64,000 nt of DNA from Crocinitomicaceae bacterium. GTDB taxonomy: Bacteria; Bacteroidota; Bacteroidia; Flavobacteriales_D; Crocinitomicaceae. Position 1 is the first letter of the stretch. Each line of letters begins with the position of its first letter. Shown piece by piece: positions 17,055 to 26,724 of this stretch. Under the pieces are notes generated by a model. That model did not search any database. It saw only the letters and a program-made list of their open reading frames with translations, and was not told the origin of the DNA. The stretch covers positions 1-64,000 of the forward strand of contig JAURMI010000017.1 of assembly GCA_030830785.1 (NCBI GenBank). The letters run 5' to 3'. The translations under genes and the position numbers were made by a program.

Positions 17055-17869
17055 TTGCTTTGGTCTTCGAATTTGTGCAGATTAGCCTTTAAGATCTTTT
17101 CGACAATGACAGGAGAAAGACTATTGAGCACAAGGTTTAGTTTACCCACAATAGTTTGGGTTTTCCTATAGCTCCTTTTTGCCAGCAACTTTAAGCAATC
17201 TTGTGCGACTTTTTCCATGGATAATACTTTGCCTTTTTGCCGCTTTGCTAGTATCTGCATGCTTCCATCTGCTGCCACAACTTCCTTGTTGTGTGCAATT
17301 TCAGTCATTGCTACTTGTAATATCCCCACGTGAATTTTATATTTATTTTCCTCTATTCTCAAAGATTGAACAAACGAGGAAAGCGCCATTTTTGACGCGC
17401 TGTAAGGTGCTAATCCCGGTAGGCCGTGAATACCTGCTAGACTCGAAATAAAAATAATCTGCCCCTTGGTTTTGCGTAAAAAAGGCAAAGCGTAATGCGT
17501 AGGATGCATGGTTCCAAATACATTACTTTTAAATACTTGCTCTGTTACACTAGGATGCAAGTCTGCAATATTTCCTCTACTTGAAATGCCCACGTTATTC
17601 ACTAAAATATCTATATGATCAAAGCTTTTCACGGCAAAATCTATAAGCGCTTTGGCATTTTTTTGCTCTGAAATATCACCCTCAAAATAAACGGCTTCAA
17701 TGTTTAATTCATTGAGCTCATTTTGCACAGACTTAAGTCTTTGGACGTCTCTGCCATTTAAAACAATTTTAGCACCTTCTTTACCTAAAGCAAGGGCAAT
17801 TGCGCGCCCAATGCCACGACTTGAACCAGTAATAATGGCTACCTTATTTAAAAAGCGTTGTTTTGCCAT
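17051..17869 (-). CDS. Short-chain dehydrogenase/reductase
   Basis: 272-residue classical SDR. The NAD(P) loop is TGSSRGIGRAIA (about 14-25), followed by NNVGIS, the catalytic Ser in IFISSLAG, and YSASK (Tyr and Lys of the active site). Tail helices are long and basic. NADP(H) preference is suggested by the Arg in the GxxxGxG loop region. The substrate is unknown; fatty-acyl, sterol-like or polyketide ketones are common for this group. Overlaps the CPBP gene by 22 bp upstream and the membrane-protein gene by 4 bp downstream. Confidence 0.88.
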   Translation of the reverse strand: MAKQRFLNKVAIITGSSRGIGRAIALALGKEGAKIVLNGRDVQRLKSVQNELNELNIEAVYFEGDISEQKNAKALIDFAVKSFDHIDILVNNVGISSRGNIADLHPSVTEQVFKSNVFGTMHPTHYALPFLRKTKGQIIFISSLAGIHGLPGLAPYSASKMALSSFVQSLRIEENKYKIHVGILQVAMTEIAHNKEVVAADGSMQILAKRQKGKVLSMEKVAQDCLKLLAKRSYRKTQTIVGKLNLVLNSLSPVIVEKILKANLHKFEDQSK

Positions 17870-18618
17870 TTAGTATATTGAATATCAGGGTGATACTTAA
17901 GCGCTGTAAGACTATTGGTCCAGGCCATAGCGACATGGACTATGAAGGCAATCCAAATGTTGCCTGCCATCAAGGTTAAAAGACAAAGAAGAAAACCCAA
18001 GGGAGCAGCCCCAATAGTTTCGTCCAAACCCTTGGGAATATGAGTTGCTGCGTAAAGTGCCACGTTTATGGCTATCGCAAGCCACATACCATAGGCCTCT
18101 ACCAAAGGAAAGAGCAAAATACCTCTAAATAACAATTCGTAACCAAATAAATATACCACCCATCCAATAAGGTTGCGCCGAAAAATTCTTTTATCCCAAT
18201 TTTTAGCCCGTATTTGAGGATAATTGACTAAGTTTTTTTCCTTTTTGGCAGAGAATGCAGCAAGTGGTATTAAAATGCACGCCAGTAGAATGCTTATGAG
18301 CGCATTAAATAATAAGGTGTCTGTACGAAAATTGAGTCCATAAAATGCGGGGCTTCGCTCTGGAACGGTTATGAGTAAATAAATCATTGGCAATAGACCC
18401 ATAGTTATAAAACCAACCCACTTGGTCATAAAGATGAAATTCACCCAAGCTGTATCATGGTCATATTTTAGAAAATATCGCGCTTTAACTTTTTGGGATT
18501 TGGAAATAAACCAAAATAATACAAAACCTATTAACGCCAAATAAATAGGTGCGATTCCATCTACTAGACTTGGTTTTTGTTCAAATGGGAGTGTCAAGAA
18601 AGTAAACATCAGTTTCAT
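17848..18618 (-). CDS. CPBP-family (CAAX-like) membrane protein with altered catalytic motifs
   Basis: 256 residues, six to eight helices. The C-terminal half has the CPBP fold. Motif one reads GYELLFRG where the family has EExxxR, so the first Glu is Tyr. Motif two is YAATH (FxxxH-like). Motif three begins with H in VHVAMAWTN but lacks Asn/Asp at the fourth following position. The family includes Rce1-type prenyl-protein and bacteriocin-immunity proteases. Loss of the first Glu and the HxxxN partner suggests it may not be an active protease. ATGA overlap with the epimerase gene upstream. Confidence 0.75.
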   Translation of the reverse strand: MKLMFTFLTLPFEQKPSLVDGIAPIYLALIGFVLFWFISKSQKVKARYFLKYDHDTAWVNFIFMTKWVGFITMGLLPMIYLLITVPERSPAFYGLNFRTDTLLFNALISILLACILIPLAAFSAKKEKNLVNYPQIRAKNWDKRIFRRNLIGWVVYLFGYELLFRGILLFPLVEAYGMWLAIAINVALYAATHIPKGLDETIGAAPLGFLLCLLTLMAGNIWIAFIVHVAMAWTNSLTALKYHPDIQYTKWQNNAF

Positions 18619-19610
18619 ATGGTTAGATACCCGTTTTCTTTATACCAATTAATGCAATCGGCAATAGCAATCTCAATAGGTGTGCTAGGTAATTTGAGTT
18701 CTATGCGCGCTTTATTTGGATCATAAAACTGTTTGACACTTGCCATTTTAGCCATTGAATAGCTGAGCTGCGGTGCTTTTCCAGAAATTCTAGCCCAAAT
18801 AGAGTTTAGCGCACCTACGGCATTGATAGCAAAACCAGGGAATTGTTTTATTTTAAAGGGTTGTTCAAAAACTTCAGATGCTTTTTTAAACATTTCACCA
18901 AAATATAGGTTTTCATTACCTACAATATAACATTGCCCATCACGCCCTAAATTGAGCGCGTTTACAGTTGCAACTGCAACATCCTTTGAATAAACAAAAT
19001 TCTTGCCGCCGCTTGCATACCCGGGTAATTTATTTTTATATAATTCAAGTAACATGCGTCCAGATGTTGGTCCAGAGTCAAAAGGGCCAATCATATAGGT
19101 TGGATTGACAATAATAATAGGGAAGTTATCTTTTTTATAAAGGTCCAGTAAATAGCATTGTGCAGCATATTTACTATCCATGTAATCCATTTTAAATTGG
19201 TTTCCAGTATATGGCTGCATTTCATTGCCTGGTTGATCTTTACTACCATGATTAAAAGAATTGGCAGTACCAATCTGAACCATTCGTCTGATACCCAATT
19301 TATGCGAAATACTCGCGATATTTTTAACACCTTGTAAATTCACGGCATATAAATTTTCCTGACGTCTTGGCCAAATAGTGGTCAAAGCAGCAATATTGAT
19401 AACAAATTGGCAATCCTTTATTGCACCTTCTAAGAATGCCGCGTCTAAAATATTACCTTCTACTATTTGGATCGGTAAGTCTTTTAAAACATCACGCTTT
19501 GATCCAGGCAAAATTTGTGCCTTTACCTCATAGCCCTGCGCCAAAGCCTCTCTGGTAACGCTTGCTCCGAGCATGCCGTTGGCTCCAGTAATAAAAACAC
19601 ATTTGGACAT
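18615..19610 (-). CDS. NAD-dependent epimerase/dehydratase, extended SDR
   Basis: 331-residue extended SDR. The Rossmann loop is GANGMLGASV (about 9-18), the Tyr-Lys pair lies in YMDSKYA, and NPTYMIGPFD is typical of dihydroflavonol-reductase-like enzymes and of lipid-modifying sugar or aldehyde reductases. The substrate cannot be read from sequence. It is the first gene of a four-gene unit, with its start 42 bp past the nuoN stop. The sequence CAAAAATA at 19617-19624 is a reverse TAnnTTTG, so it may have its own promoter. Confidence 0.88.
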   Translation of the reverse strand: MSKCVFITGANGMLGASVTREALAQGYEVKAQILPGSKRDVLKDLPIQIVEGNILDAAFLEGAIKDCQFVINIAALTTIWPRRQENLYAVNLQGVKNIASISHKLGIRRMVQIGTANSFNHGSKDQPGNEMQPYTGNQFKMDYMDSKYAAQCYLLDLYKKDNFPIIIVNPTYMIGPFDSGPTSGRMLLELYKNKLPGYASGGKNFVYSKDVAVATVNALNLGRDGQCYIVGNENLYFGEMFKKASEVFEQPFKIKQFPGFAINAVGALNSIWARISGKAPQLSYSMAKMASVKQFYDPNKARIELKLPSTPIEIAIADCINWYKENGYLTI

Positions 19611-19651
19611 TTAAAACAAAAATATAAATTGCAATGTTGAAAAGATAACAA

Positions 19652-20983
19652 CTATATAAAATACAGTGCGACTAAGCTAGCCATTGTTGTAATTAATAGC
19701 GCTATGATTTGGTCTAATGGTATACTTTGCTTTACCTGGACACTAGGTTTCTTTAATGCCAACAATAGTAGCTTTAAGTAGACAAATGCGCCAATTAAAG
19801 AGGCAATTAATGCCAATATCACTGTGTATGGGATTTGAGGCAAAGCAGACCAAAGTAAAGAGAACTTACCAAAAAAACCTGCCAATGGAGGAATACCAGC
19901 CAACGAGAATAACGCGACAACTAATGCAATAGCAATAAGCGGATTTTTCCATGCAATTCCTTCCCAATTTTTTAAATCGTCATCATCTGAATTAGCAACA
20001 TTATTGATGATAATTAAAGGAATCGTAGCAAAGGAATAGGCCGAAACAAAAAGAAAAATATTGCTATTCTGGGTATTTGCCAACGCAAGTAACATAAGCC
20101 CAGCATTTGCTATTGAGGAATATGCGATAAGCCTTCTAAATGAATTTTGTTTCCATGCCGTAATGTAACCATAAAACATTGAAAGTACTATGATTATGCT
20201 TATAAGATCAATCCAAAATAAATATGAATCTCTAAACACTTGTCCAAAAACGTTTACGATGGCATAAATCCCAGCTATTTTTACTACTGTTGACATATAC
20301 ATCAATACAGCATTTGATGCACCTTGATAAACATCAGGGCCCCAAAAATGAAACGGAACAGCGCCAATTTTAAATACAAATCCTGCGAGTATGAATAAAC
20401 TGCCTATTATAGCCAATGGACTTGACCAAATTCCAAATGCCAAATTGGATTGAATTTCTATAAGTTGAAAAGATCCTGTTGCTCCATAGAGAAGTGCAAT
20501 TCCAAAAAGAAGAATTGCAGATGCAAATGAACCAGTAAAAAAATATTTTACAGCTGCTTCTGCAGATAAAGCGCTACCTTTTTCTATGCCAACCAAAACA
20601 TAAATTGGAATTGATAGAATTTCTAAGCCGATAAAAAATAGCATCAAATCGTTGGGTTGAACCATCATAATGGCGCCACACAATGAGAAAAGGATAAGAG
20701 AAAAATAATCACCAATATGATCTTTGTCTTGGCTATATCTTTTATATCCTCCTAGAATTGCCAATAATGTAACAAAACACAACAAGATAATAACATAGGC
20801 TGGTGTAGGTATGTAATTTGAATAATTTGCGAGCGGTGTGTGGTATGCTTCTCGGAAAAATGCAGCAAGCGCAGCAAGAATGATTCCTCCTAAGGCAATG
20901 ATCAATGATAAGAGGGTTTGTTGACGCATGCCGACAAATAAACCTAGAAGACCACTAATAAAGAGTATGACAATGCTATCCAT
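19652..20983 (-). CDS. nuoN: NADH-quinone oxidoreductase subunit N
   Basis: 443-residue membrane subunit of complex I, an antiporter-like proton channel with about 13-14 helices. Recognised by the conserved helix GAMMMVQPNDLMLFFIGLEI-like core, KYFFTGSFASAILLFGIALL, and YQGASNAVLMYMSTVVKIAG, which holds the functional Lys. Its ATG lies 7 bp past the nuoM stop, and it is the last nuo gene. Length is slightly shorter than the E. coli protein, as is usual in Bacteroidota. Confidence 0.95.
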   Translation of the reverse strand: MDSIVILFISGLLGLFVGMRQQTLLSLIIALGGIILAALAAFFREAYHTPLANYSNYIPTPAYVIILLCFVTLLAILGGYKRYSQDKDHIGDYFSLILFSLCGAIMMVQPNDLMLFFIGLEILSIPIYVLVGIEKGSALSAEAAVKYFFTGSFASAILLFGIALLYGATGSFQLIEIQSNLAFGIWSSPLAIIGSLFILAGFVFKIGAVPFHFWGPDVYQGASNAVLMYMSTVVKIAGIYAIVNVFGQVFRDSYLFWIDLISIIIVLSMFYGYITAWKQNSFRRLIAYSSIANAGLMLLALANTQNSNIFLFVSAYSFATIPLIIINNVANSDDDDLKNWEGIAWKNPLIAIALVVALFSLAGIPPLAGFFGKFSLLWSALPQIPYTVILALIASLIGAFVYLKLLLLALKKPSVQVKQSIPLDQIIALLITTMASLVALYFI

Positions 20984-20990
20984 AATATAA

Positions 20991-22391
20991 TTAATGAGTG
21001 GTTTGTATGAGGCTATGTGCTACAAAATCAGTAATGCATTTTGGCGCTAAACCAAAATAAATTGCAGCCAAACTCAAAAGAGCAAACACTGCAATTTCTG
21101 ACCATCTTAGATCTAAAAATTTTTCGTTTTTAGTTGGGCCAAACATGGGTGCTTGATAAGCGCGTAACATGTAAATGGCTCCTAACACTAGCGTAGTACA
21201 TGCCAAGATTCCACTAAAAACATGCACGTCAAAAATTGCTTTAATTAAAAAGAATTCACCAATAAATCCGGATGTAAAAGGAACAGATAAGGAAATAAAG
21301 GTCAATACGGCAAACCAAAAAGCAAAACGAGGTGCCACTTTCGCAATTCCGCCTAATTCATTTATATTGGTGGTTTTGAGACGCTGTTCAATAATACCTG
21401 CGGCCATGAATAAACCAATGGCAACAATACTATGGTTTACAATTTGAACAACAGCAAATTCATTGGTTTGTGAATTTTGTAGCATTAATCCGGCAGTTAT
21501 TAGGCCTAAATGGCTCAATGAGGCATAAGCAAAAATAGTTTTAAGGTTTTGATGTCGTATTGCGATAACTGCACCATATATGATGCCTATCAAAGACAAT
21601 GTTATTATGGGCCATCGCCAAAAATCTGTGGCAATACCATCAAATATTGGCAATACCCATTTTAATAGTCCAAAAAGGGCCATTTTGAGCATGATTGCCG
21701 AAAGCAGCATTGTGCCTGCAATTGGTGCCTTAGTGTAAGTTTGGGCTTGCCAAGTATGAAATGGGAATAGAGGTATTTTTACTGCAAATGCAAGTAAAAA
21801 TCCTCCCATTAACCAAATACCTGCATTACCAATAGTACTGAGATCTGCAGCAAGTAAGGCATCATATGTTTGTTGATGGGTAATTTGCATAAGCCCGATG
21901 ACCGATACAAGCATTGCCAAAGAGCCAAATAGCGTATAAAGAAAAAACTTCATTAAAACCCGAGAATTTTCAAAAGAACCGAACCAGTATAAAATCATAA
22001 AAATTGGGATAAGCGTTAATTCCCAAAAAAGATAGAATCCAAGAATTGTATTTACAGTGAAGACACCCAAAAGTCCAAATTGCATTAAAAATGCTAGCGC
22101 TGTAAAACGTCTATGACCAATAATTTGGTTGTAGTAGTTACTCAGAAATACAAGGAAGAACACCGCATTGGTTAGAATTACCATTATATAGCCAAGACTA
22201 TCCATTGAAAAACGAACCAGTTGCACGCCTAAATCAAAAAGCACGTGTTCAGTTGGGTTAAAAAAGCTAACGGAAATAATACTAGCAACCAAGGAGCACG
22301 CGCTTGCAATTAAACCAATCAAACGCATTGTAGAACTCGGGGCGATCCAAGCAATAATGCTAAAAATAAGAGGTAGTAGAATGAGTATCAA
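20991..22391 (-). CDS. nuoM: NADH-quinone oxidoreductase subunit M
   Basis: 466-residue antiporter-like subunit of complex I. Motifs are FYLFWELTLIPIFMILYWFG, PLFPFHTWQAQTYTKAP and the Lys-bearing GTMLLSAIMLKMALFGLL. I start it at the TTG at 22391, whose bases overlap the nuoL TGA (TTGA). A longer reading from a TTG at 22448 would overlap nuoL by 61 bp and add a polar leader unlike NuoM. The chosen start gives the usual hydrophobic N-terminus (ILILLPLIFSIIAW). Confidence 0.93.
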   Translation of the reverse strand: MILILLPLIFSIIAWIAPSSTMRLIGLIASACSLVASIISVSFFNPTEHVLFDLGVQLVRFSMDSLGYIMVILTNAVFFLVFLSNYYNQIIGHRRFTALAFLMQFGLLGVFTVNTILGFYLFWELTLIPIFMILYWFGSFENSRVLMKFFLYTLFGSLAMLVSVIGLMQITHQQTYDALLAADLSTIGNAGIWLMGGFLLAFAVKIPLFPFHTWQAQTYTKAPIAGTMLLSAIMLKMALFGLLKWVLPIFDGIATDFWRWPIITLSLIGIIYGAVIAIRHQNLKTIFAYASLSHLGLITAGLMLQNSQTNEFAVVQIVNHSIVAIGLFMAAGIIEQRLKTTNINELGGIAKVAPRFAFWFAVLTFISLSVPFTSGFIGEFFLIKAIFDVHVFSGILACTTLVLGAIYMLRAYQAPMFGPTKNEKFLDLRWSEIAVFALLSLAAIYFGLAPKCITDFVAHSLIQTTH

Positions 22392-24310
22392 ATTGAAATT
22401 TTTAAAATATAAAATGCAATAAACAGTATCAAACCAAATATCATCCAAAATAGATAGCTACTCAAAAAACCTGATTGCCATCTGCGACTTAAATTTGCTG
22501 TATTTAGAACGCCATCAGCAATTGCATATACGCCATTGCGTAAAATCTTGATGTCAAGTATTTTTCCTGTGAAATCTGAAAGTTTTATTAGCGGATTGAC
22601 CAATAAGTAATTATAAGCTTCATCAAAATATAATTTAGAAGCAGAAAGTTTCTCCCACGAGGATAATTCGAGATCTGATTTTGCTAAATTGCCTTTTTTG
22701 AAATAAACAAAATAGGCCCAAACTAAAATACCTAGCGCAACAGTACTCGCAAAAATCATTAATTGAATGGCAGCATTAAAATCCAAATGCACATTATGTA
22801 TGTGCTCGAGTCCAAAGGTTCCTTGGGATAAATAATTATCAAACCAGTGTGCAGAACCTTTAAAAAATAGGCCAGGCAGATTTAGTATGCCACCAAATAC
22901 TGAAAGAATGGCAAGAATCGCAAGCGGTAAAGTCATGCTAAGTCCACTTTCATGAACCTTTGATTTTAAATTTTCACCTCCACGGAAATTCCCATGAAAA
23001 GTAAGAAAATACAAGCGGAACATATAAATTGCTGTTAATGAAACAGCAACTACCAAAATGGAATAGGCCCAAATATTATGATGCAAGGCTTGCGCCATAA
23101 TCTCATCTTTTGAAAAGAATCCCGAAAATAACGGGATGCCCGAAATGGCCATTGTTCCAATTAAAAATGTGAAATGCGTGATGGGCATTAGTTTTGCCAA
23201 GCCACCCATTTTACGAATGTCTTGTTCTTCGTGCATGCCATGAATAACAGAGCCTGAACCTAAAAACAATAGTGCTTTAAAAAATGCATGTGTGGTAACA
23301 TGAAAAAGTGCAACACTATAGGCGCCAAAGCCTAAGGCTACAAACATAAGTCCGAGCTGCGAAACTGTGGAGTAAGCCAAAATCTTTTTAATATCATTTT
23401 GACGCAGTGCAATAAATGCTGATAGGAGTGTGGTGGCAAGGCCAATATAAAGAACTAAATCTTTGATTGATGGCGCCAATTCGAATAAGAAGTTGGAACG
23501 GACAAGCAGATAAATACCTGCAGTTACCATTGTAGCAGCATGAATTAGTGCCGATACTGGAGTTGGCCCCGCCATGGCATCGGGTAGCCATGTAAATAGT
23601 GGAATTTGTGCACTTTTACCAGTAGCTGCAATAAACAAGCATAATGCAATAAATACCATTGCGCCACTACCAAGGTGGGTGTTTGCTGCCAAGGATTGAC
23701 CAATTTCTAAATATTCTAAGCTATTAAATTGTCCAAGCAACATAAATAAGCCTAATAATAATCCACCATCACCAATACGATTCATTATAAAAGCCTTGCG
23801 ACCTGCCAAACTGTTGGCCACGCCTTTATGCTTATCGTTGTAATGGAAACTAATCAATAAATAGGAACACAAGCCGACGCCTTCCCAACCAAAAAACAGT
23901 ACAAAATAGTTAGAGCCCAAAACCAATATGAGCATTGAAAAGATGAACAAATTAAGGTAACTAAAGAATTTATAGTATCCTTCGTCATTGCTCATATAGC
24001 CAATAGAAAATAAATGAATTAAGGATCCAATGCCAGTAATAATTAAACTCATCCAAACTGAAAGCGCATCAATTTGAAAAGATGCATTGATTTTGAAATT
24101 ATCGTGATCGACGATATTAAATAGCTTGACAATTTGGGTACCGTCGAGACGGACAAATAACGTGGTCGCTAAAATAAAAGAGGTAAAAACTGCAATTGTT
24201 GCAATCGATCCAACTAATTTTTTTGAGAGCATTTTGCCAAAAATGCCATTGACAGCAAATCCTAATAGTGGTAACGATAGTACAATAATAAGTGTCAAAT
24301 CTAAAGGCAT
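22388..24310 (-). CDS. nuoL: NADH-quinone oxidoreductase subunit L
   Basis: 640-residue largest membrane subunit of complex I, with the long lateral helix at the C-terminal end. Core motifs: GWEGVGLCSYLLISFHYND, DAMAGPTPVSALIHAATMVT and FKALLFLGSGSVIH, including the family Lys/Glu channel residues. It starts 2 bp after the nuoK stop and ends in a TTGA overlap with the nuoM start. Confidence 0.96.
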   Translation of the reverse strand: MPLDLTLIIVLSLPLLGFAVNGIFGKMLSKKLVGSIATIAVFTSFILATTLFVRLDGTQIVKLFNIVDHDNFKINASFQIDALSVWMSLIITGIGSLIHLFSIGYMSNDEGYYKFFSYLNLFIFSMLILVLGSNYFVLFFGWEGVGLCSYLLISFHYNDKHKGVANSLAGRKAFIMNRIGDGGLLLGLFMLLGQFNSLEYLEIGQSLAANTHLGSGAMVFIALCLFIAATGKSAQIPLFTWLPDAMAGPTPVSALIHAATMVTAGIYLLVRSNFLFELAPSIKDLVLYIGLATTLLSAFIALRQNDIKKILAYSTVSQLGLMFVALGFGAYSVALFHVTTHAFFKALLFLGSGSVIHGMHEEQDIRKMGGLAKLMPITHFTFLIGTMAISGIPLFSGFFSKDEIMAQALHHNIWAYSILVVAVSLTAIYMFRLYFLTFHGNFRGGENLKSKVHESGLSMTLPLAILAILSVFGGILNLPGLFFKGSAHWFDNYLSQGTFGLEHIHNVHLDFNAAIQLMIFASTVALGILVWAYFVYFKKGNLAKSDLELSSWEKLSASKLYFDEAYNYLLVNPLIKLSDFTGKILDIKILRNGVYAIADGVLNTANLSRRWQSGFLSSYLFWMIFGLILFIAFYILKISI

Positions 24311-24312
24311 GA

Positions 24313-24636
24313 TTAATTTTTAAGTTGGTTGTACATGTCGATATCAATGGACTTTAAATTGCGATAAGCCATGATGATAATCGAGAGGCCTACGGTTGCT
24401 TCAGCGGCAGCCACTACCATTGTGAAAAACACAAAAATTTGAGCATCACCATTACCATAAAAAGTAGAAAATGTTACGAGCATGAGGTTGACTGCATTGA
24501 GCATTAATTCAATGCACATCAATAAAACAATCATGTTTTTACGCGTCATTGCACCAATTGCACCAATTGCAAACAAGGCAATGGAAACGAAAAGATAGAA
24601 GTCCAAGGAAGATCCAATATTTGAGGCTACTTGCAT
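24313..24636 (-). CDS. nuoK: NADH-quinone oxidoreductase subunit K
   Basis: 107-residue, three-helix membrane subunit of complex I. The conserved Glu-bearing segments are MCIELMLNAVNL and VVAAAEATVGLSII. The ATG at 24636 is preferred over the in-frame TTG at 24645 because it lies just past the nuoJ stop and gives a normal length. Ends 2 bp before nuoL. Confidence 0.95.
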   Translation of the reverse strand: MQVASNIGSSLDFYLFVSIALFAIGAIGAMTRKNMIVLLMCIELMLNAVNLMLVTFSTFYGNGDAQIFVFFTMVVAAAEATVGLSIIIMAYRNLKSIDIDMYNQLKN

Positions 24637-24637
24637 A

Positions 24638-25150
24638 CTATTCAATAATTTGTTTTTCGCGCTTTGCTAGTAAAATTGCTCCTACCATGGCGGCTATGAA
24701 TAAAATAGATGTAATTTCAAATGCGACAAGATACTTTGTAAATAGTAAGTTGCCCAATTGCTTTACAAGACCAATTTGATCGTTGTGCGCTCTGTATGTT
24801 TGTCCTAAAGTGAGGGTGTCTTTGAGCGCCGTAATTAGCACTAAAAACAAAGATCCACCTGCGATGAATGCAGCAAGTTGGGAGCCCTTCGTTGTGACGG
24901 GTTCGGCTTCTTTATTTAGATTGAGCAACATCAATACAAATAAAAATAACACCATAATCGCTCCTGCATATACAATCATGTTGACGATAGCCAAAAACTG
25001 GGCATTCATCATGATGTACATAGAGGTGATGAAAAAGAAGGTTACCACCAAATAAATTACACTTCGAACTGGGTGTTTACTAAAAACAACCAATAGGGCA
25101 GAGGCCAAAGTTAGACTGCCTAATATTATTGAAATGATTTGCAAACTCAT
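24638..25150 (-). CDS. nuoJ: NADH-quinone oxidoreductase subunit J
   Basis: 170-residue, five-helix membrane subunit of complex I. The family segment with a conserved Tyr/Gly pattern reads AIVNMIVYAGAIMVLFLFVL. Its ATG overlaps the nuoI TGA (ATGA). The region after the third helix is longer and more polar than in E. coli, as in other Bacteroidota. Confidence 0.95.
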   Translation of the reverse strand: MSLQIISIILGSLTLASALLVVFSKHPVRSVIYLVVTFFFITSMYIMMNAQFLAIVNMIVYAGAIMVLFLFVLMLLNLNKEAEPVTTKGSQLAAFIAGGSLFLVLITALKDTLTLGQTYRAHNDQIGLVKQLGNLLFTKYLVAFEITSILFIAAMVGAILLAKREKQIIE

Positions 25151-25689
25151 ATTTCTGATCGTTTACCTGTGTGTTGTCTCTTAGTAATATCAATTCGATT
25201 ATCGAGCGATTCCACCAATTTGTCTTTTCCGTAAATAAAATTATCTCGTTCAAAATAAGTAGGCACGAGTCTGTCTGTTAAAAAGATGGCCTCCTTCGGA
25301 CAAGCTTCTTCACACAAGCCACAAAAAATACAACGCAACATATTAATCTCATAACTTGATGCATATTTTTCTTCTCTGTAAAGGCTTTCTTCACCGGGTT
25401 TTCGCTCTTCCGCTGTCATAGTGATTGCCTCAGCTGGACACGCAACAGCGCATAAACCACAAGCGGTACAGTTTTCACGACCCTGTTCATCTCTTTTTAA
25501 CACATGTTGGCCTCGATAAACAGGAGCAAATTCACGTACTTCTTCAGGATATTTTATTGTTTTTCGTTTGCGAAACATATGACGCATAGTAGTTATCATA
25601 CCACTAATTATTGCAGGTAGGTAGGCTTTTTCCCATAAGCTCATGGGTTTGTCAGAAACTACTTTTTTACGGTTTGTAAGACTATCCAT
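25147..25689 (-). CDS. nuoI: NADH-quinone oxidoreductase subunit I (two 4Fe-4S clusters)
   Basis: 180-residue peripheral-arm subunit that carries clusters N6a and N6b. Two ferredoxin-like motifs are present, CTACGLCAVACP and CIFCGLCEEACP, each with the four Cys. The N-terminal part has the basic amphipathic stretch that contacts the membrane arm. Overlaps the nuoJ start by 4 bp; 9 bp after nuoH. Confidence 0.96.
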   Translation of the reverse strand: MDSLTNRKKVVSDKPMSLWEKAYLPAIISGMITTMRHMFRKRKTIKYPEEVREFAPVYRGQHVLKRDEQGRENCTACGLCAVACPAEAITMTAEERKPGEESLYREEKYASSYEINMLRCIFCGLCEEACPKEAIFLTDRLVPTYFERDNFIYGKDKLVESLDNRIDITKRQHTGKRSEI

Positions 25690-25698
25690 TATTAATAA

Positions 25699-26724
25699 TT
25701 AAAACCATCCGTTGTTATAAGCTATCACTAACCCGCTAATCAAGAGATTGACTAATGCAAGCGGTAGTAAAGTTTTCCATCCGAGGTGCATCAATTGATC
25801 AAAACGAAAACGAGGAATTGTCCAACGAATCCACATGATGACAAAAATGAAAATAAATATTTTAATTGCGAAAGCACCAATGCCAAGGAGGGCCAATGTA
25901 TTTCCACTAAAATGGCTCATTCCTGGAAAATTATAACCACCAAAAAATAATATCGCCATTATCGCTGATGAAATAAACATTGAGGTATATTCAGAAAATA
26001 AATATAACCCTAGTTTCATCGAGCTATATTCTGTGTGGTATCCGCCAACTAGTTCAGACTCGCATTCAGGCAAGTCGAAAGGTGCACGGTTGAGCTCGGC
26101 TAAGGCACAGATAAAGAAAATTAAAAATGCGACAGGTTGATAGAATACATTCCACACTTGGCTTTGCTGCGCGATAATGTCATTGAGACTTAATGACCCT
26201 GACAATAGTACAATGGTAATGGCTGAAACTCCCATTGCCAATTCGTAAGAAATCATTTGAGAACTTGCCCTGATTGCACCGTACAATGAATATTTATTGT
26301 TAGAAGCCCAACCACCTATCATGATGCCATAAACTCCAACAGAAAGCACTCCAAATACATATAAAATGCCAATATTTATATCTGCTACCTGCAAGCTTAT
26401 CTCACGACCAAAAAGGTGTAAATTTGGCCCCCACGGCACCACGGCACTGGTAATAAGTGCAGTAAACATTGCCAATCCTGGACCAATTATAAAAAGCCAT
26501 TTATCTGCTTTTGCTGGAATAAAATCTTCCTTTAAAAACATCTTGACTCCATCTGCAATAGGTTGTAGTATTCCAAAAGGACCTGCTCTATCAGGGCCAA
26601 CTCTATCTTGGATCCAAGCGGCAAGTTTTCGTTCAAAATAGGTCATATAAGCAGCTGCTCCCAATGAAATGAGAAATAAAACAATGACTAAGATTGACTT
26701 TTCAATGAGCAATGCGGTATCCAT
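25699..26724 (-). CDS. nuoH: NADH-quinone oxidoreductase subunit H
   Basis: 341-residue, eight-helix membrane subunit forming the quinone-binding site with NuoB and NuoD. Visible motifs: ERKLAAWIQDRVGPDRAGP, GILQPIADGVKMFLKEDF, LNRAPFDLPECESELVGGYH. Its ATG shares one base with the nuoG stop. Confidence 0.96.
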   Translation of the reverse strand: MDTALLIEKSILVIVLFLISLGAAAYMTYFERKLAAWIQDRVGPDRAGPFGILQPIADGVKMFLKEDFIPAKADKWLFIIGPGLAMFTALITSAVVPWGPNLHLFGREISLQVADINIGILYVFGVLSVGVYGIMIGGWASNNKYSLYGAIRASSQMISYELAMGVSAITIVLLSGSLSLNDIIAQQSQVWNVFYQPVAFLIFFICALAELNRAPFDLPECESELVGGYHTEYSSMKLGLYLFSEYTSMFISSAIMAILFFGGYNFPGMSHFSGNTLALLGIGAFAIKIFIFIFVIMWIRWTIPRFRFDQLMHLGWKTLLPLALVNLLISGLVIAYNNGWF

